7,598 bases of DNA, taken from NCBI GenBank assembly GCA_030064795.1, contig JASJEI010000391.1, positions 1-7,598 on the forward strand, written 5' to 3'. Shown here piece by piece: positions 1 to 5,061 of the stretch. This DNA comes from Pleurocapsa sp. MO_226.B13. GTDB lineage: Bacteria > Cyanobacteriota > Cyanobacteriia > Cyanobacteriales > Xenococcaceae. The translations under genes and the position numbers were made by a program. Below the pieces are notes generated by a model that saw only the letters and a list, made by a program, of their open reading frames with translations, was not told the origin of the DNA and ran no database searches. The stretch's first letter is position 1, and every line of letters starts with the position of its first letter.

Positions 1-2
1 GT

Positions 3-812
3 TTGTCAGCAAAAACTAGGGATCTGGCAACTTCAACGAGCGATAATCGCGATCGCCAGCTAATTTTAGCTAACTATCAGTTACAGACAGCAAATCGCGA
101 CTTATTAAACTTAAATCGAGATTTAGAACATTTTGCTTCTCTAGTTTCTCATGACTTACAAGCACCCTTACGTTCTTTAACGATGTTTTCGGAGTTGTTA
201 ATCGATGAATATCGTCACGAGCTAGATCCACAAGCTCAAAAATACCTAGAGCGCATAAGTAATAGTAGCTCAAAAATGCAAGCTCTAATTGAAGACTTAC
301 TAGCTTATTCCCGGGCGGGGAAAAGCGAACAAACCTGGATTGTGGTAGATCTTAACCAGACTTTACAGCAAGTTCAAGAAAATTTACATGATTGCATCGC
401 CTCGGAACAAGCTCAAATTAATGTTAGTAATTTGCCGAAAATCCTAATTAACCCCACAGAAATTCTACAGCTACTCCAAAATTTACTGGAAAATGCGATT
501 AAATTTAGCGACTGTCAATCCCCTCAAATTGAAGTGACCGCAGTTCAAAGAGAACGAGAATGGCTGATTTCCATAACTGATAATGGTATCGGCATCGCAG
601 CCGAATTTCACTCAGAAATCTTTCAGGTTTTTAAACGTCTCAATTCAGCTGAGACTTATCCAGGAACGGGAATGGGATTAGCTATCTGTCAAAAGATTGT
701 AGAACGTTACGGTGGCAAAATCTGGGTAGAGTCTAGCTTGGGCGAAGGCTCTACTTTTTACTTCACTTTACCTTTAGATATTTGTCCGCAAACTCTTGCT
801 CCTCAACCTTGA
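3..812 (+). CDS. Sensor histidine kinase, C-terminal HisKA + HATPase_c portion (5' partial)
   Basis: This is the transmitter part of a two-component histidine kinase, which autophosphorylates on His and passes the phosphate to a response regulator. Numbering from the first in-frame TTG (base 3), residues about 17-45 form a heptad-like signalling helix. The H-box is SHDLQAPLRSL with phospho-acceptor H50. The dimerisation helices run to about 105. The N-box is LLQNLLENAIKFS (N160, N164), the G1 box is DNGIGIA (D193, G195, G197), an F-box lies near 206-213, and the G2 box is GTGMGL (221-226). No membrane segment or receiver domain is present after these domains. The frame is open to the window edge and a kinase needs an input domain, so the TTG is probably not the true start and the N-terminus (PAS/GAF/phytochrome-like in relatives) lies upstream. 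The input signal is unknown. The catalytic core appears intact. Confidence 0.93.
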   Translation: MSAKTRDLATSTSDNRDRQLILANYQLQTANRDLLNLNRDLEHFASLVSHDLQAPLRSLTMFSELLIDEYRHELDPQAQKYLERISNSSSKMQALIEDLLAYSRAGKSEQTWIVVDLNQTLQQVQENLHDCIASEQAQINVSNLPKILINPTEILQLLQNLLENAIKFSDCQSPQIEVTAVQREREWLISITDNGIGIAAEFHSEIFQVFKRLNSAETYPGTGMGLAICQKIVERYGGKIWVESSLGEGSTFYFTLPLDICPQTLAPQP

Positions 813-890
813 AATACTCGCTCTCTCTGGGTTTTCTGACTGCTACTATTTTGCTCTCGATATCAACTCGAAATTATTTTCTGCTATTGT

Positions 891-904
891 GTAGCATTAA
901 ATAC
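891..904 (+). promoter_or_regulatory. NtcA-type box GTA-N8-TAC
   Basis: Bases 891-893 are GTA and 902-904 are TAC with exactly eight bases between, which matches the consensus of the cyanobacterial nitrogen regulator NtcA. Its centre lies about 50 bp upstream of the start point predicted from the -10 element at 936. That is further than the -41.5 of classical NtcA-activated promoters. Only six bases are specified, so about two such matches are expected by chance in 7.6 kb. Binding is therefore only a possibility. Confidence 0.25.
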
Positions 905-911
905 ATATTTA

Positions 912-941
912 CTGACAACTAAAAATTCGGAACGCTATACT
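912..941 (+). promoter_or_regulatory. Sigma70-type promoter candidate
   Basis: A -35 hexamer CTGACA (912-917, five of six matches to TTGACA) is followed by an 18-bp spacer and a -10 hexamer TATACT (936-941, five of six matches to TATAAT). Transcription would start near 948 on the + strand. It is the best promoter match I found in the non-coding parts of the window. It sits 680 bp upstream of the next gene and 100 bp after the kinase stop, so it could drive a separate small transcript. Confidence 0.4.
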
Positions 942-947
942 GTCCTA

Positions 948-1125
948 GGCAAGAAATTCACTTGATAACTTGGTAATTTTGTCAAAAGTAAGTTATCTAT
1001 TAAATCTATTAGCGACCTTAAAGCTCGTTTATAGAATTTCTCCCCATCACCACCCAAACTATAGTCTTAGATGGTTGTTGAAAAACCTAAGTTGAGCTAG
1101 CAAACTCGACTAAAACAACATTTTT
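948..1125 (+). ncRNA. Candidate small RNA between kinase and Mo-nitro_C gene
   Basis: This is inferred from layout only. A promoter candidate (912-941) is followed by a near-5' hairpin with 8-bp perfect arms GATAACTT (964-971) and AAGTTATC (990-997), and then by a terminator-like hairpin with a T-run at 1076-1125. The predicted transcript is about 180 nt with no credible reading frame. I do not recognise it as any known RNA family. Alternatively the region is simply the start of a long leader for the gene at 1628. Confidence 0.2.
1076..1125 (+). terminator. Terminator-like bipartite hairpin with T-run
   Basis: The outer arms TGTTG (1076-1080) and CAACA (1116-1120) enclose inner arms GTTGAG (1091-1096) and CTCGAC (1105-1110), which pair fully if one G-U is allowed. 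TTTTT follows directly (1121-1125). The internal loop is large and the stem short, so it would be a weak factor-independent terminator. It lies 264 bp after the kinase stop, which is far for that gene's own terminator. Confidence 0.35.
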
Positions 1126-1210
1126 GTTTCCTTATTTCAATAGGTATTTCGATCATGAGAATGCTAGAGATTAGCCCGCTCAAAAAACATCCTGTCAAGA
1201 AAAAACCTAC

Positions 1211-1274
1211 AACAAATAGCTGAAAAACATTTATTTGTTACATATATAACAATAGATTTAGTTTTTATTTGTTA
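1211..1274. repeat. Clustered TTATTTGTTA repeats and TTGTTA-N6-TAACAA dyad
   Basis: AACAAATA (1211-1218) is the inverse of TATTTGTT (1232-1239). The decamer TTATTTGTTA occurs at 1231-1240 and again at 1265-1274, a 34-bp offset of roughly three helical turns. TTGTTA (1235-1240) and TAACAA (1247-1252) form a perfect dyad. The arrangement resembles an operator cluster, but the base composition is extremely AT-rich, which makes chance repeats common. No known regulator consensus fits. Confidence 0.3.
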
Positions 1275-1615
1275 GAAAAGATCTGCAAAATAATTTTCTG
1301 AATAATGCTAAATAATTCGATTTATTTACATTTACAAATTCTTAACTAGATCTTCAAACAATCTTTATCGAAATTAGGCGATCTTACTCATGCAAACCAG
1401 CAAAAAAATTAGGCACGATGAGATTAAAGAAGATAGTTAATCGGTCAAAATACATAATTGTTCTTCGATGCGATCGAGATCATTTATCAGAACAAGATTT
1501 TGTTGGTTAAATAAACCAAGATTGCTAAAAACGCATCAATTGAGATTTACCAACATAAGTAAATTAAGTAGGCAGTCGCTCGACTAGCCTCATTTATAAG
1601 CCAACTATCAAAGCG

Positions 1616-1621
1616 AAGGAG
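1616..1621 (+). promoter_or_regulatory. Strong ribosome binding site of the Mo-nitro_C gene
   Basis: AAGGAG lies six bases before the ATG at 1628. It is the only textbook Shine-Dalgarno sequence in the window and fixes the start of this small gene. Confidence 0.85.
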
Positions 1622-1627
1622 TAACTC

Positions 1628-1915
1628 ATGGACATAGCACAGCCAAGAAAATCAAAAATCGATATATTCTCTCCATTGCGTAAGTGGTTAGATAATATTG
1701 AATTCAACAATAGCGTTCTCGCTCATCGTGTTTGTAAATTAATTCCCAGTCAATGTCCTTTTGAACGCGAGATCAAATTCTGGGGACGTACTATTTTAAG
1801 AATTCCGCCCATGTGTAAACTAAACCCTCTTTACAATGAGGTGATTGCTCTCCGTTTTCGTGCGATTTGTTACTTGGCAGATGTTTGTGGAGAAGATGTT
1901 AGCGTCTACTGTTAA
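1628..1915 (+). CDS. Mo-nitro_C domain protein (small cysteine-rich conserved protein)
   Basis: This 95-residue protein matches, from memory, the cyanobacterial family labelled 'Mo-dependent nitrogenase C-terminal domain' (Pfam Mo-nitro_C, PF06967). The family hallmarks are visible: CKLIPSQCPFER (36-47), IPPMCKLNPLY (59-69), a RFRA helix (76-79) and CGEDVSVYC (87-95). Six cysteines (36, 43, 63, 81, 87, 95) include the last residue. The family name comes from a domain association. The protein lacks nitrogenase P-cluster or cofactor motifs and also occurs in cyanobacteria that do not fix nitrogen, so it is not evidence of nitrogen fixation. The biochemical role is unknown, and the cysteines could bind metal or be redox active. 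There is no signal peptide or membrane segment. The start is set by AAGGAG six bases upstream. The next gene follows after 44 bp. Confidence 0.88.
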   Translation: MDIAQPRKSKIDIFSPLRKWLDNIEFNNSVLAHRVCKLIPSQCPFEREIKFWGRTILRIPPMCKLNPLYNEVIALRFRAICYLADVCGEDVSVYC

Positions 1916-1942
1916 GATGCAATAAAATTGAGACATCTTTTT
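1914..1942 (+). terminator. Weak terminator-like hairpin overlapping the Mo-nitro_C stop codon
   Basis: AAGATG (1914-1919, starting inside the TAA) can pair with CATCTT (1934-1939), and the T-run 1938-1942 follows. The stem is AT-rich with a 14-base loop, so termination would be partial at best. It may attenuate read-through into the gene at 1960, which has no Shine-Dalgarno sequence. Confidence 0.25.
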
Positions 1943-1959
1943 CTCCTTTATAGGCAATC

Positions 1960-2727
1960 GTGGCAATAATCGCGCTAAAAGCTTGGTATCTAGAACAATA
2001 CGAACCAATTAAGAAAGTAATTCAAAAACCTTTTACCCTACGTTTGAGCAGGAATAGCTTGTTAAAGACAGGTTTGCGAGCAGATTTTTTAGACGATCGC
2101 TCGTCAGTAGAAGGCTCAGACTGGTTTCAATTGTATCTAGAAGGTAGAACTGTAGAGTTTTATATCCAAGGAAGCGGTAGTTACATAGTTTCTAATATTG
2201 ATTTGGTTTCGCAAGAAATCTATTTCACCAAATGCACTAGTATATCTGGACTCGAACCAACAATCTATTACAGTCCTCAAGATCATTATCAACCAGCTAA
2301 CGAGGCAATTACTTCGGCTCTAGAGAGTATTATTGATAAATTAGCTAAGCGATCGCGAATTCCTCTCTCTTTAGAGGTAACACCGCGCTCTAGAGAATCT
2401 CCCCTACGCCTCAGCAACAGTCAGTTTAGAAAGATCGCTAAAAGCCTATTATTAATCGCCGATGTCACCCCCATCAGCAGCATTCCTGGGGAAAAACAAC
2501 CCAATCTCTTGATCGACCCTAATGTGTGTGTCGAGTTGGGTTACGGTATTCAAACTAAAGACAATGGGCAGATTTTGTTGCTTAAGATGGAGCGTTCAGA
2601 TCTAGAAGGAGCAATACCTTTTGATATGGCCAACTATAAGCAACTGAGCTTTGCTAGTGCCAGTCAAATAGCCAAAAGTTTACCCAAGCTAATGGATACC
2701 TTATTACAAAGATACAATTTGTTCTAA
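1960..2727 (+). CDS. Conserved cyanobacterial protein with TIR/deoxyribosyltransferase-like C-terminal domain
   Basis: This 255-residue protein belongs to a family I recall as widespread in cyanobacteria, beginning MAIIALKAWYL and ending LLQRYNLF. No function is assigned to it. The N-terminal half (1-100) carries conserved blocks SLLKTGLRADFLDDR (33-47) and YIQGSGSYIVSNIDL (68-82). From about 101 the pattern is beta-strand IYYSP, helix 113-131, strand LSLEV, helix 153-162, strand LLLIADVTP (163-171), then DPNVCVELGYGI (186-197), strand ILLLKME and PFD (220-222). This order, with ADxT, PNVxxELGY and PFD, is typical of TIR-like and nucleoside 2-deoxyribosyltransferase-like nucleotide-binding folds. 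E192 sits where those families keep the catalytic glutamate. Enzyme activity is an inference. The GTG start is the only in-frame candidate after the TAG at 1951 that gives the family N-terminus. There is no clear ribosome binding site. Confidence 0.85.
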   Translation: MAIIALKAWYLEQYEPIKKVIQKPFTLRLSRNSLLKTGLRADFLDDRSSVEGSDWFQLYLEGRTVEFYIQGSGSYIVSNIDLVSQEIYFTKCTSISGLEPTIYYSPQDHYQPANEAITSALESIIDKLAKRSRIPLSLEVTPRSRESPLRLSNSQFRKIAKSLLLIADVTPISSIPGEKQPNLLIDPNVCVELGYGIQTKDNGQILLLKMERSDLEGAIPFDMANYKQLSFASASQIAKSLPKLMDTLLQRYNLF

Positions 2728-3059
2728 GTAGATCCACGCTAATTAAACGTAAAATAGATTATGTTTGTAGTAATGAGCGCGAGGGACGCGGAATCGAATT
2801 CCGCTTGTCCAATCGCGCTGTTGGCAAAGAGCGATCGCAACCACTACGGTTACTAAACATTAACCCTAAAGGGTCTACTACGAACTTTATTTTAGTTGAG
2901 TTACTTAGAAAAATGATTTGTGACCGATGTATATCAAATACTGCAAAATTAAAGGCAGGTAATGGGTTAAACTTTAGTTGAGAACAATTCCTATAAAAAG
3001 GACTTAATCAACTTGTGGCGATAACTGAGTATAATTACTTCGGTTGCCCGAAAAACAAT
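2728..3059. other. 332-bp gap: palindrome and leader of the ABC ATPase gene
   Basis: The gap holds a long palindrome (2776-2819), a HIP1 site (2831-2838) and a small ACCCT/AGGGT foldback (2863-2874). A direct repeat TTTAGTTGAG lies at 2891-2900 and 2973-2982. TATAAA at 2992-2997 could serve as a -10 element, but no good -35 element stands 16-19 bp before it. An in-frame GTG at 3015, 12 bases after AAGGA (2998-3002), would extend the ATPase by 15 residues with no family resemblance. Confidence 0.5.
2776..2819. repeat. 44-bp REP-like palindrome (18 paired positions)
   Basis: The arms pair in three blocks: AGCGCGA (2776-2782) with TCGCGCT (2813-2819), GGAC (2784-2787) with GTCC (2807-2810), and GCGGAAT (2788-2794) with ATTCCGC (2798-2804). 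The loop is CGA, and there are only tiny bulges. The GC content is far above the flanks. No T-run follows on either side, so it is not a classical terminator. It starts 48 bp after the stop at 2727, the usual position for REP-type elements, and may protect the 3' end of the transcript. Confidence 0.6.
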
Positions 3060-4220
3060 ATGGAACAATCAGTAATTCTTCAGCTTAATAACGTTACTAA
3101 AAGCTACGCCAGTAGAAGCAAGTCTAGTAAAAACGGAAGACATATGTTGGTTCTAGACCATGTTAATTTAACTTTAAAGCATGGAGAATTACTAGGTTTG
3201 CTTGGCCCTTCAGGATGCGGGAAAACTACCTTATTGAGAATAATTGCAGGTTTTGAGTCGATTTCGCAAGGGACAGTAGAAATAGCAGGCAAGGTAGTTT
3301 GTACCAATTGTGATTTTGTAGCTGCTGAAAAACGCAATACAGGAATGGTTTTTCAGGATTATGCCCTCTTTCCCCATCTCACCGTAGCTGAAAATATTGC
3401 CTTTGGCTTGAAGAATCAATACAAACAGAGTAAAAGTATCTTAAATAAGAAAAAACCAGACAACCAACCCATAAAATCAAGAGTAGCCGAAGTTTTAGAA
3501 TTAGTCGGACTGACAGGTTTAGAGAAGCGTTATCCCCATCAACTGTCTGGCGGACAACAACAACGTATTTCCCTAGCTAGAGCTTTAGCACCACAGCCAG
3601 CTTTGATTCTGTTAGACGAACCCTTGAGTAATTTAGATGTTCAGGTACGTCATCGTCTGAGAGCCGAAATTCGGGCAATACTAAAAGCAGCAGGAACATC
3701 GGCAATTTTTGTGACTCACGATCGCGAAGAAGCCTTGGCTATTTCCGATAAAATTGCGGTAATGCATAACGGTAAAATAGAACAGGTTGGTACACCAGAA
3801 GAAATATATCTTAATCCTGCATCTCGTTTTGTTGCCGAGTTTGTCACCCAAGCTAATTTCTTACCAGCAAGGCAAGAAGGTCGATTTTGGCTAACCGAAC
3901 TAGGAAAAGTACCAATCTCTAAGGCTGAGATAGAATCGTCAGGAGCAACATCGTTTCAACAGGGAGATTTGATGTTGCGTCAAGAAGATATTACTCTTGC
4001 TCCCGATTTTAGCTCCCCAACAGTCGTTAGAGAAAGGCAATTTTTGGGTCGAGAATATCACTATTGCCTAGAAACAGCATCGGGGAAAAAAATTCACGCT
4101 CGTACCAGTCTTAATAATGCGATCGCAGTAGGGACAAAAGTCAACTTGTCGTTGAATATAAGTTCGCCTAGAGTTTTTCCTGATTCTATCAGTGCTGAAA
4201 AGCCACTGGCTAGAGTATAG
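3060..4220 (+). CDS. Fe3+-type ABC transporter ATP-binding protein (FbpC/FutC-like)
   Basis: This is the cytoplasmic ATPase of an importer of the iron/spermidine/sulfate class (CUT1-like). Counted from the longer GTG form at 3015, the motifs are Walker [10 protein letters not shown] (64-72), Q-loop Q114 in VFQDYALFP, signature [15 protein letters not shown] (177-191), Walker B ALILLDEP with E202 (196-203), D-loop SNLD (205-208) and H-loop H235. A C-terminal TOBE-type region (about 315-395) follows. All catalytic residues are present. The stretch [19 protein letters not shown] favours a ferric-iron transporter ATPase, but polyamine or other anion systems share it. Two basic stretches, at 33-43 and 133-155, look longer than usual. 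No permease or binding protein is adjacent, as in cyanobacteria where fut genes are scattered. I chose ATG 3060 (residue 16 of the GTG form) because family similarity begins there, although it lacks a ribosome binding site. Confidence 0.9.
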   Translation: MEQSVILQLNNVTKSYASRSKSSKNGRHMLVLDHVNLTLKHGELLGLLGPSGCGKTTLLRIIAGFESISQGTVEIAGKVVCTNCDFVAAEKRNTGMVFQDYALFPHLTVAENIAFGLKNQYKQSKSILNKKKPDNQPIKSRVAEVLELVGLTGLEKRYPHQLSGGQQQRISLARALAPQPALILLDEPLSNLDVQVRHRLRAEIRAILKAAGTSAIFVTHDREEALAISDKIAVMHNGKIEQVGTPEEIYLNPASRFVAEFVTQANFLPARQEGRFWLTELGKVPISKAEIESSGATSFQQGDLMLRQEDITLAPDFSSPTVVRERQFLGREYHYCLETASGKKIHARTSLNNAIAVGTKVNLSLNISSPRVFPDSISAEKPLARV

Positions 4221-4252
4221 AATCAGATGAGATCTTATTTATTCAAGTCCAA

Positions 4253-4690
4253 GTGAATTATCGCAATCCAGCACCAACCGTAGATATAATCATCGAGCTA
4301 ATAGATCGACCCTCACGACCAATTGTGTTAATTGAAAGAAAAAATGAACCTTATGGTTGGGCAATTCCAGGGGGATTTGTTGACTACGGAGAATCGATCG
4401 AAACCGCAGCCGTTCGAGAGGCAAAGGAAGAAGTCAGCCTTAAAGTCGAATTAATCGAGCAATTTCACGTTTATTCCGATCCCCAAAGAGATAGTCGTCA
4501 ACATACTCTGGCGATCGTTTTTATTGCTAGTGCCAAAGGAGATCCCGTCGCTGCCGATGATGCTAAAAGCTTGGGTGTATTCCATCAGTGGGAGATCCCC
4601 CAAAATCTCTGTTTCGACCACGATCGCATTATCAAAGACTATTGGATATATCGTAACTATCGTCGTAGACCTAAGCTGTTGAGCTTTTAA
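4253..4690 (+). CDS. Nudix hydrolase (ADP-ribose pyrophosphatase-like)
   Basis: This 145-residue Nudix hydrolase would cleave a nucleoside diphosphate linked to another moiety, with divalent metal held by the Nudix helix. The Nudix box runs from G41 to L63: G41, E47 and REAKEE (55-60), with metal ligands E56, E59 and E60. The usual glycine near the end of the box is S62. The upstream blocks [19 protein letters not shown] (24-42) and the downstream [12 protein letters not shown] (71-82) resemble the small archaeal/cyanobacterial ADP-ribose pyrophosphatases, so ADP-ribose is the likeliest substrate but not certain. GTG at 4253 is the only start after the in-frame TAG at 4211. It has no Shine-Dalgarno sequence. 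The gap to the ATPase gene is 32 bp with no terminator, so the two are probably co-transcribed, which does not by itself prove a shared function. Confidence 0.92.
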   Translation: MNYRNPAPTVDIIIELIDRPSRPIVLIERKNEPYGWAIPGGFVDYGESIETAAVREAKEEVSLKVELIEQFHVYSDPQRDSRQHTLAIVFIASAKGDPVAADDAKSLGVFHQWEIPQNLCFDHDRIIKDYWIYRNYRRRPKLLSF

Positions 4691-4711
4691 TTTGTTACTT
4701 GAAGTTAAGCA

Positions 4712-4730
4712 GGAGAAGTAGGGGAGGCAG
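4712..4730 (+). repeat. Purine-rich interspersed repeat, copy 1
   Basis: GGAGAAGTAGGGGAGGCAG starts 21 bp after the Nudix stop codon. It matches 16 of 19 positions of the segment 7424-7442 that overlaps the glpK stop. Similar G-rich, purine-rich runs are common between genes in cyanobacteria. Confidence 0.5.
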
Positions 4731-4812
4731 AATGGATTTACAACCAGTAAATACATACAGCATTTTGCACGACTAATTAATACATCGGGCAATTCAATTT
4801 ATGGAAAAGCAG

Positions 4813-4848
4813 ATCCATTTATCTGCGTTTATCTGCGTTTATCCGTGG
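4813..4848. repeat. Short tandem repeat, units of ATCTGCGTTT
   Basis: Two perfect 10-bp units (4821-4830, 4831-4840) are flanked by degenerate units, ATCCATTT at 4813-4820 and ATCCGTGG at 4841-4848. The arrangement resembles short repeats scattered through cyanobacterial intergenic DNA. No function is visible. Confidence 0.6.
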
Positions 4849-4859
4849 ACTCTATCTTA

Positions 4860-5000
4860 GTAAGGTGGGCAAAAATAAAGTCGCGAGCGTTCAATCTTGA
4901 CTAACTTCGGAAATTTTGCACTAAAGTATATGCGAAGCCCTAAAGGACTCGCTGCGCATCGCGGTATCCTTTAGGACTAGCTTCGCGTCGCCCACCCTAC
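4860..5000. repeat. MITE/REP-like palindromic element
   Basis: The outer 11-bp inverted repeats, GTAAGGTGGGC (4860-4870) and GCCCACCCTAC (4990-5000), match at ten of eleven positions. Inside lies a second palindrome. GCGAAGC (4932-4938) and CCTAAAGGA (4939-4947) are answered by TCCTTTAGG (4967-4975) and GCTTCGC (4980-4986), with a 4-base offset (4976-4979) on the right arm. The GC-rich centre (4948-4966) contains TGCGCA. No transposase or clear target duplication is visible, so mobility is inferred only from the structure. Confidence 0.6.
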
Positions 5001-5015
5001 CTCTGTTTAATCTTG

Positions 5016-5048
5016 AAGAGTGATAAAAGAGTGATAAAAGAGGGATAA
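5016..5048. repeat. Three 11-bp tandem repeats upstream of the GNAT gene
   Basis: AAGAGTGATAA occurs at 5016-5026 and 5027-5037, and AAGAGGGATAA at 5038-5048. The last unit supplies the only purine-rich stretch (AGAGGG, 5039-5044) that could serve as a ribosome binding site for this gene. Copy-number change in the array would therefore touch its translation signal. Confidence 0.7.
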
Positions 5049-5061
5049 TGAACGACTAATG
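5048..5061 (+). promoter_or_regulatory. Three-codon leader ORF overlapping the GNAT start (TAATG)
   Basis: ATG AAC GAC TAA at 5048-5059 follows AGAGG (5039-5043) by four bases and shares its last base with the GNAT ATG at 5059. That gives the stop/start overlap TAATG seen in translationally coupled genes. It may be accidental, because heptamers AATGACC at 5058-5064 and 5065-5071 create many ATGs here. Confidence 0.25.

Larger units (their letters stand above)
813..1627. other. 815-bp AT-rich non-coding gap with regulatory-looking structures
   Basis: No open reading frame of credible length or with a ribosome binding site was found on either strand. The gap holds an NtcA-type box and a sigma70-like promoter (891-941), an 8-bp inverted repeat (964-971 / 990-997), a terminator-like hairpin (1076-1125), a cluster of TTATTTGTTA repeats and dyads (1211-1274), and a 6-bp-arm dyad (1503-1508 / 1514-1519, TTGGTT/AACCAA). 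These are listed separately where they merit it. The length and the order promoter, hairpin, hairpin plus T-run fit a small RNA gene, or a long leader of the gene at 1628. Confidence 0.6.
4691..5058. other. 368-bp repeat-rich non-coding gap
   Basis: No credible gene is present. In order the gap contains a purine-rich motif (4712-4730), tandem ATCTGCGTTT units (4821-4840), a MITE-like palindromic element (4860-5000) and three 11-bp tandem units just before the GNAT gene (5016-5048). The reading frame at 4801 (ATG to TAG, 19 codons) is made of the tandem units and is not coding. Confidence 0.6.

Noticed and set aside
1155..1223. 22-codon frame starting MRMLEISPLKK
   Set aside because: It has no Shine-Dalgarno sequence and lysine-rich content expected from AT-rich DNA. 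It lies just after a terminator-like hairpin and has no support beyond an ATG and a stop.
1390..1440. 16-codon frame starting MQTSKKIRHDE
   Set aside because: It is too short, has no ribosome binding site, and its position has no link to a promoter.
1628..1915. Evidence for nitrogen fixation from the nitrogenase-named domain
   Set aside because: The domain name is historical. No nif gene is present and the protein lacks nitrogenase subunit motifs.
2788..2804. T-arm-like GCGGAATCGAATTCCGC suggesting a tRNA or tRNA remnant
   Set aside because: The loop pairs into itself to leave only three bases, and no D-arm, anticodon arm or acceptor stem can be placed around it. It is part of the longer palindrome.
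2929..2941. GTA...TAC near the ATPase gene as a second NtcA box
   Set aside because: The spacer is seven bases, not eight, so it fails the consensus.
2979..2993. Possible Fur box upstream of the iron-type ATPase gene
   Set aside because: TGAGAAC-A-ATTCCTA matches the 7-1-7 inverted repeat poorly, especially in the right half. An iron-regulated site would be attractive but the sequence does not support it.
4451..4792. 113-codon open frame on the minus strand opposite the Nudix gene
   Set aside because: Most of it is antisense to a well-supported Nudix gene. The translation shows no family resemblance, and its start falls in repeat-rich non-coding DNA. The other minus-strand frames (70-273, 1820-2008, 3104-3337, 3231-3419) are likewise shadows of real genes.
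4821..5048. CRISPR array in the repeat-rich gap
   Set aside because: Repeats are 10-11 bp and directly tandem, without spacers of uniform length. No cas gene is present.
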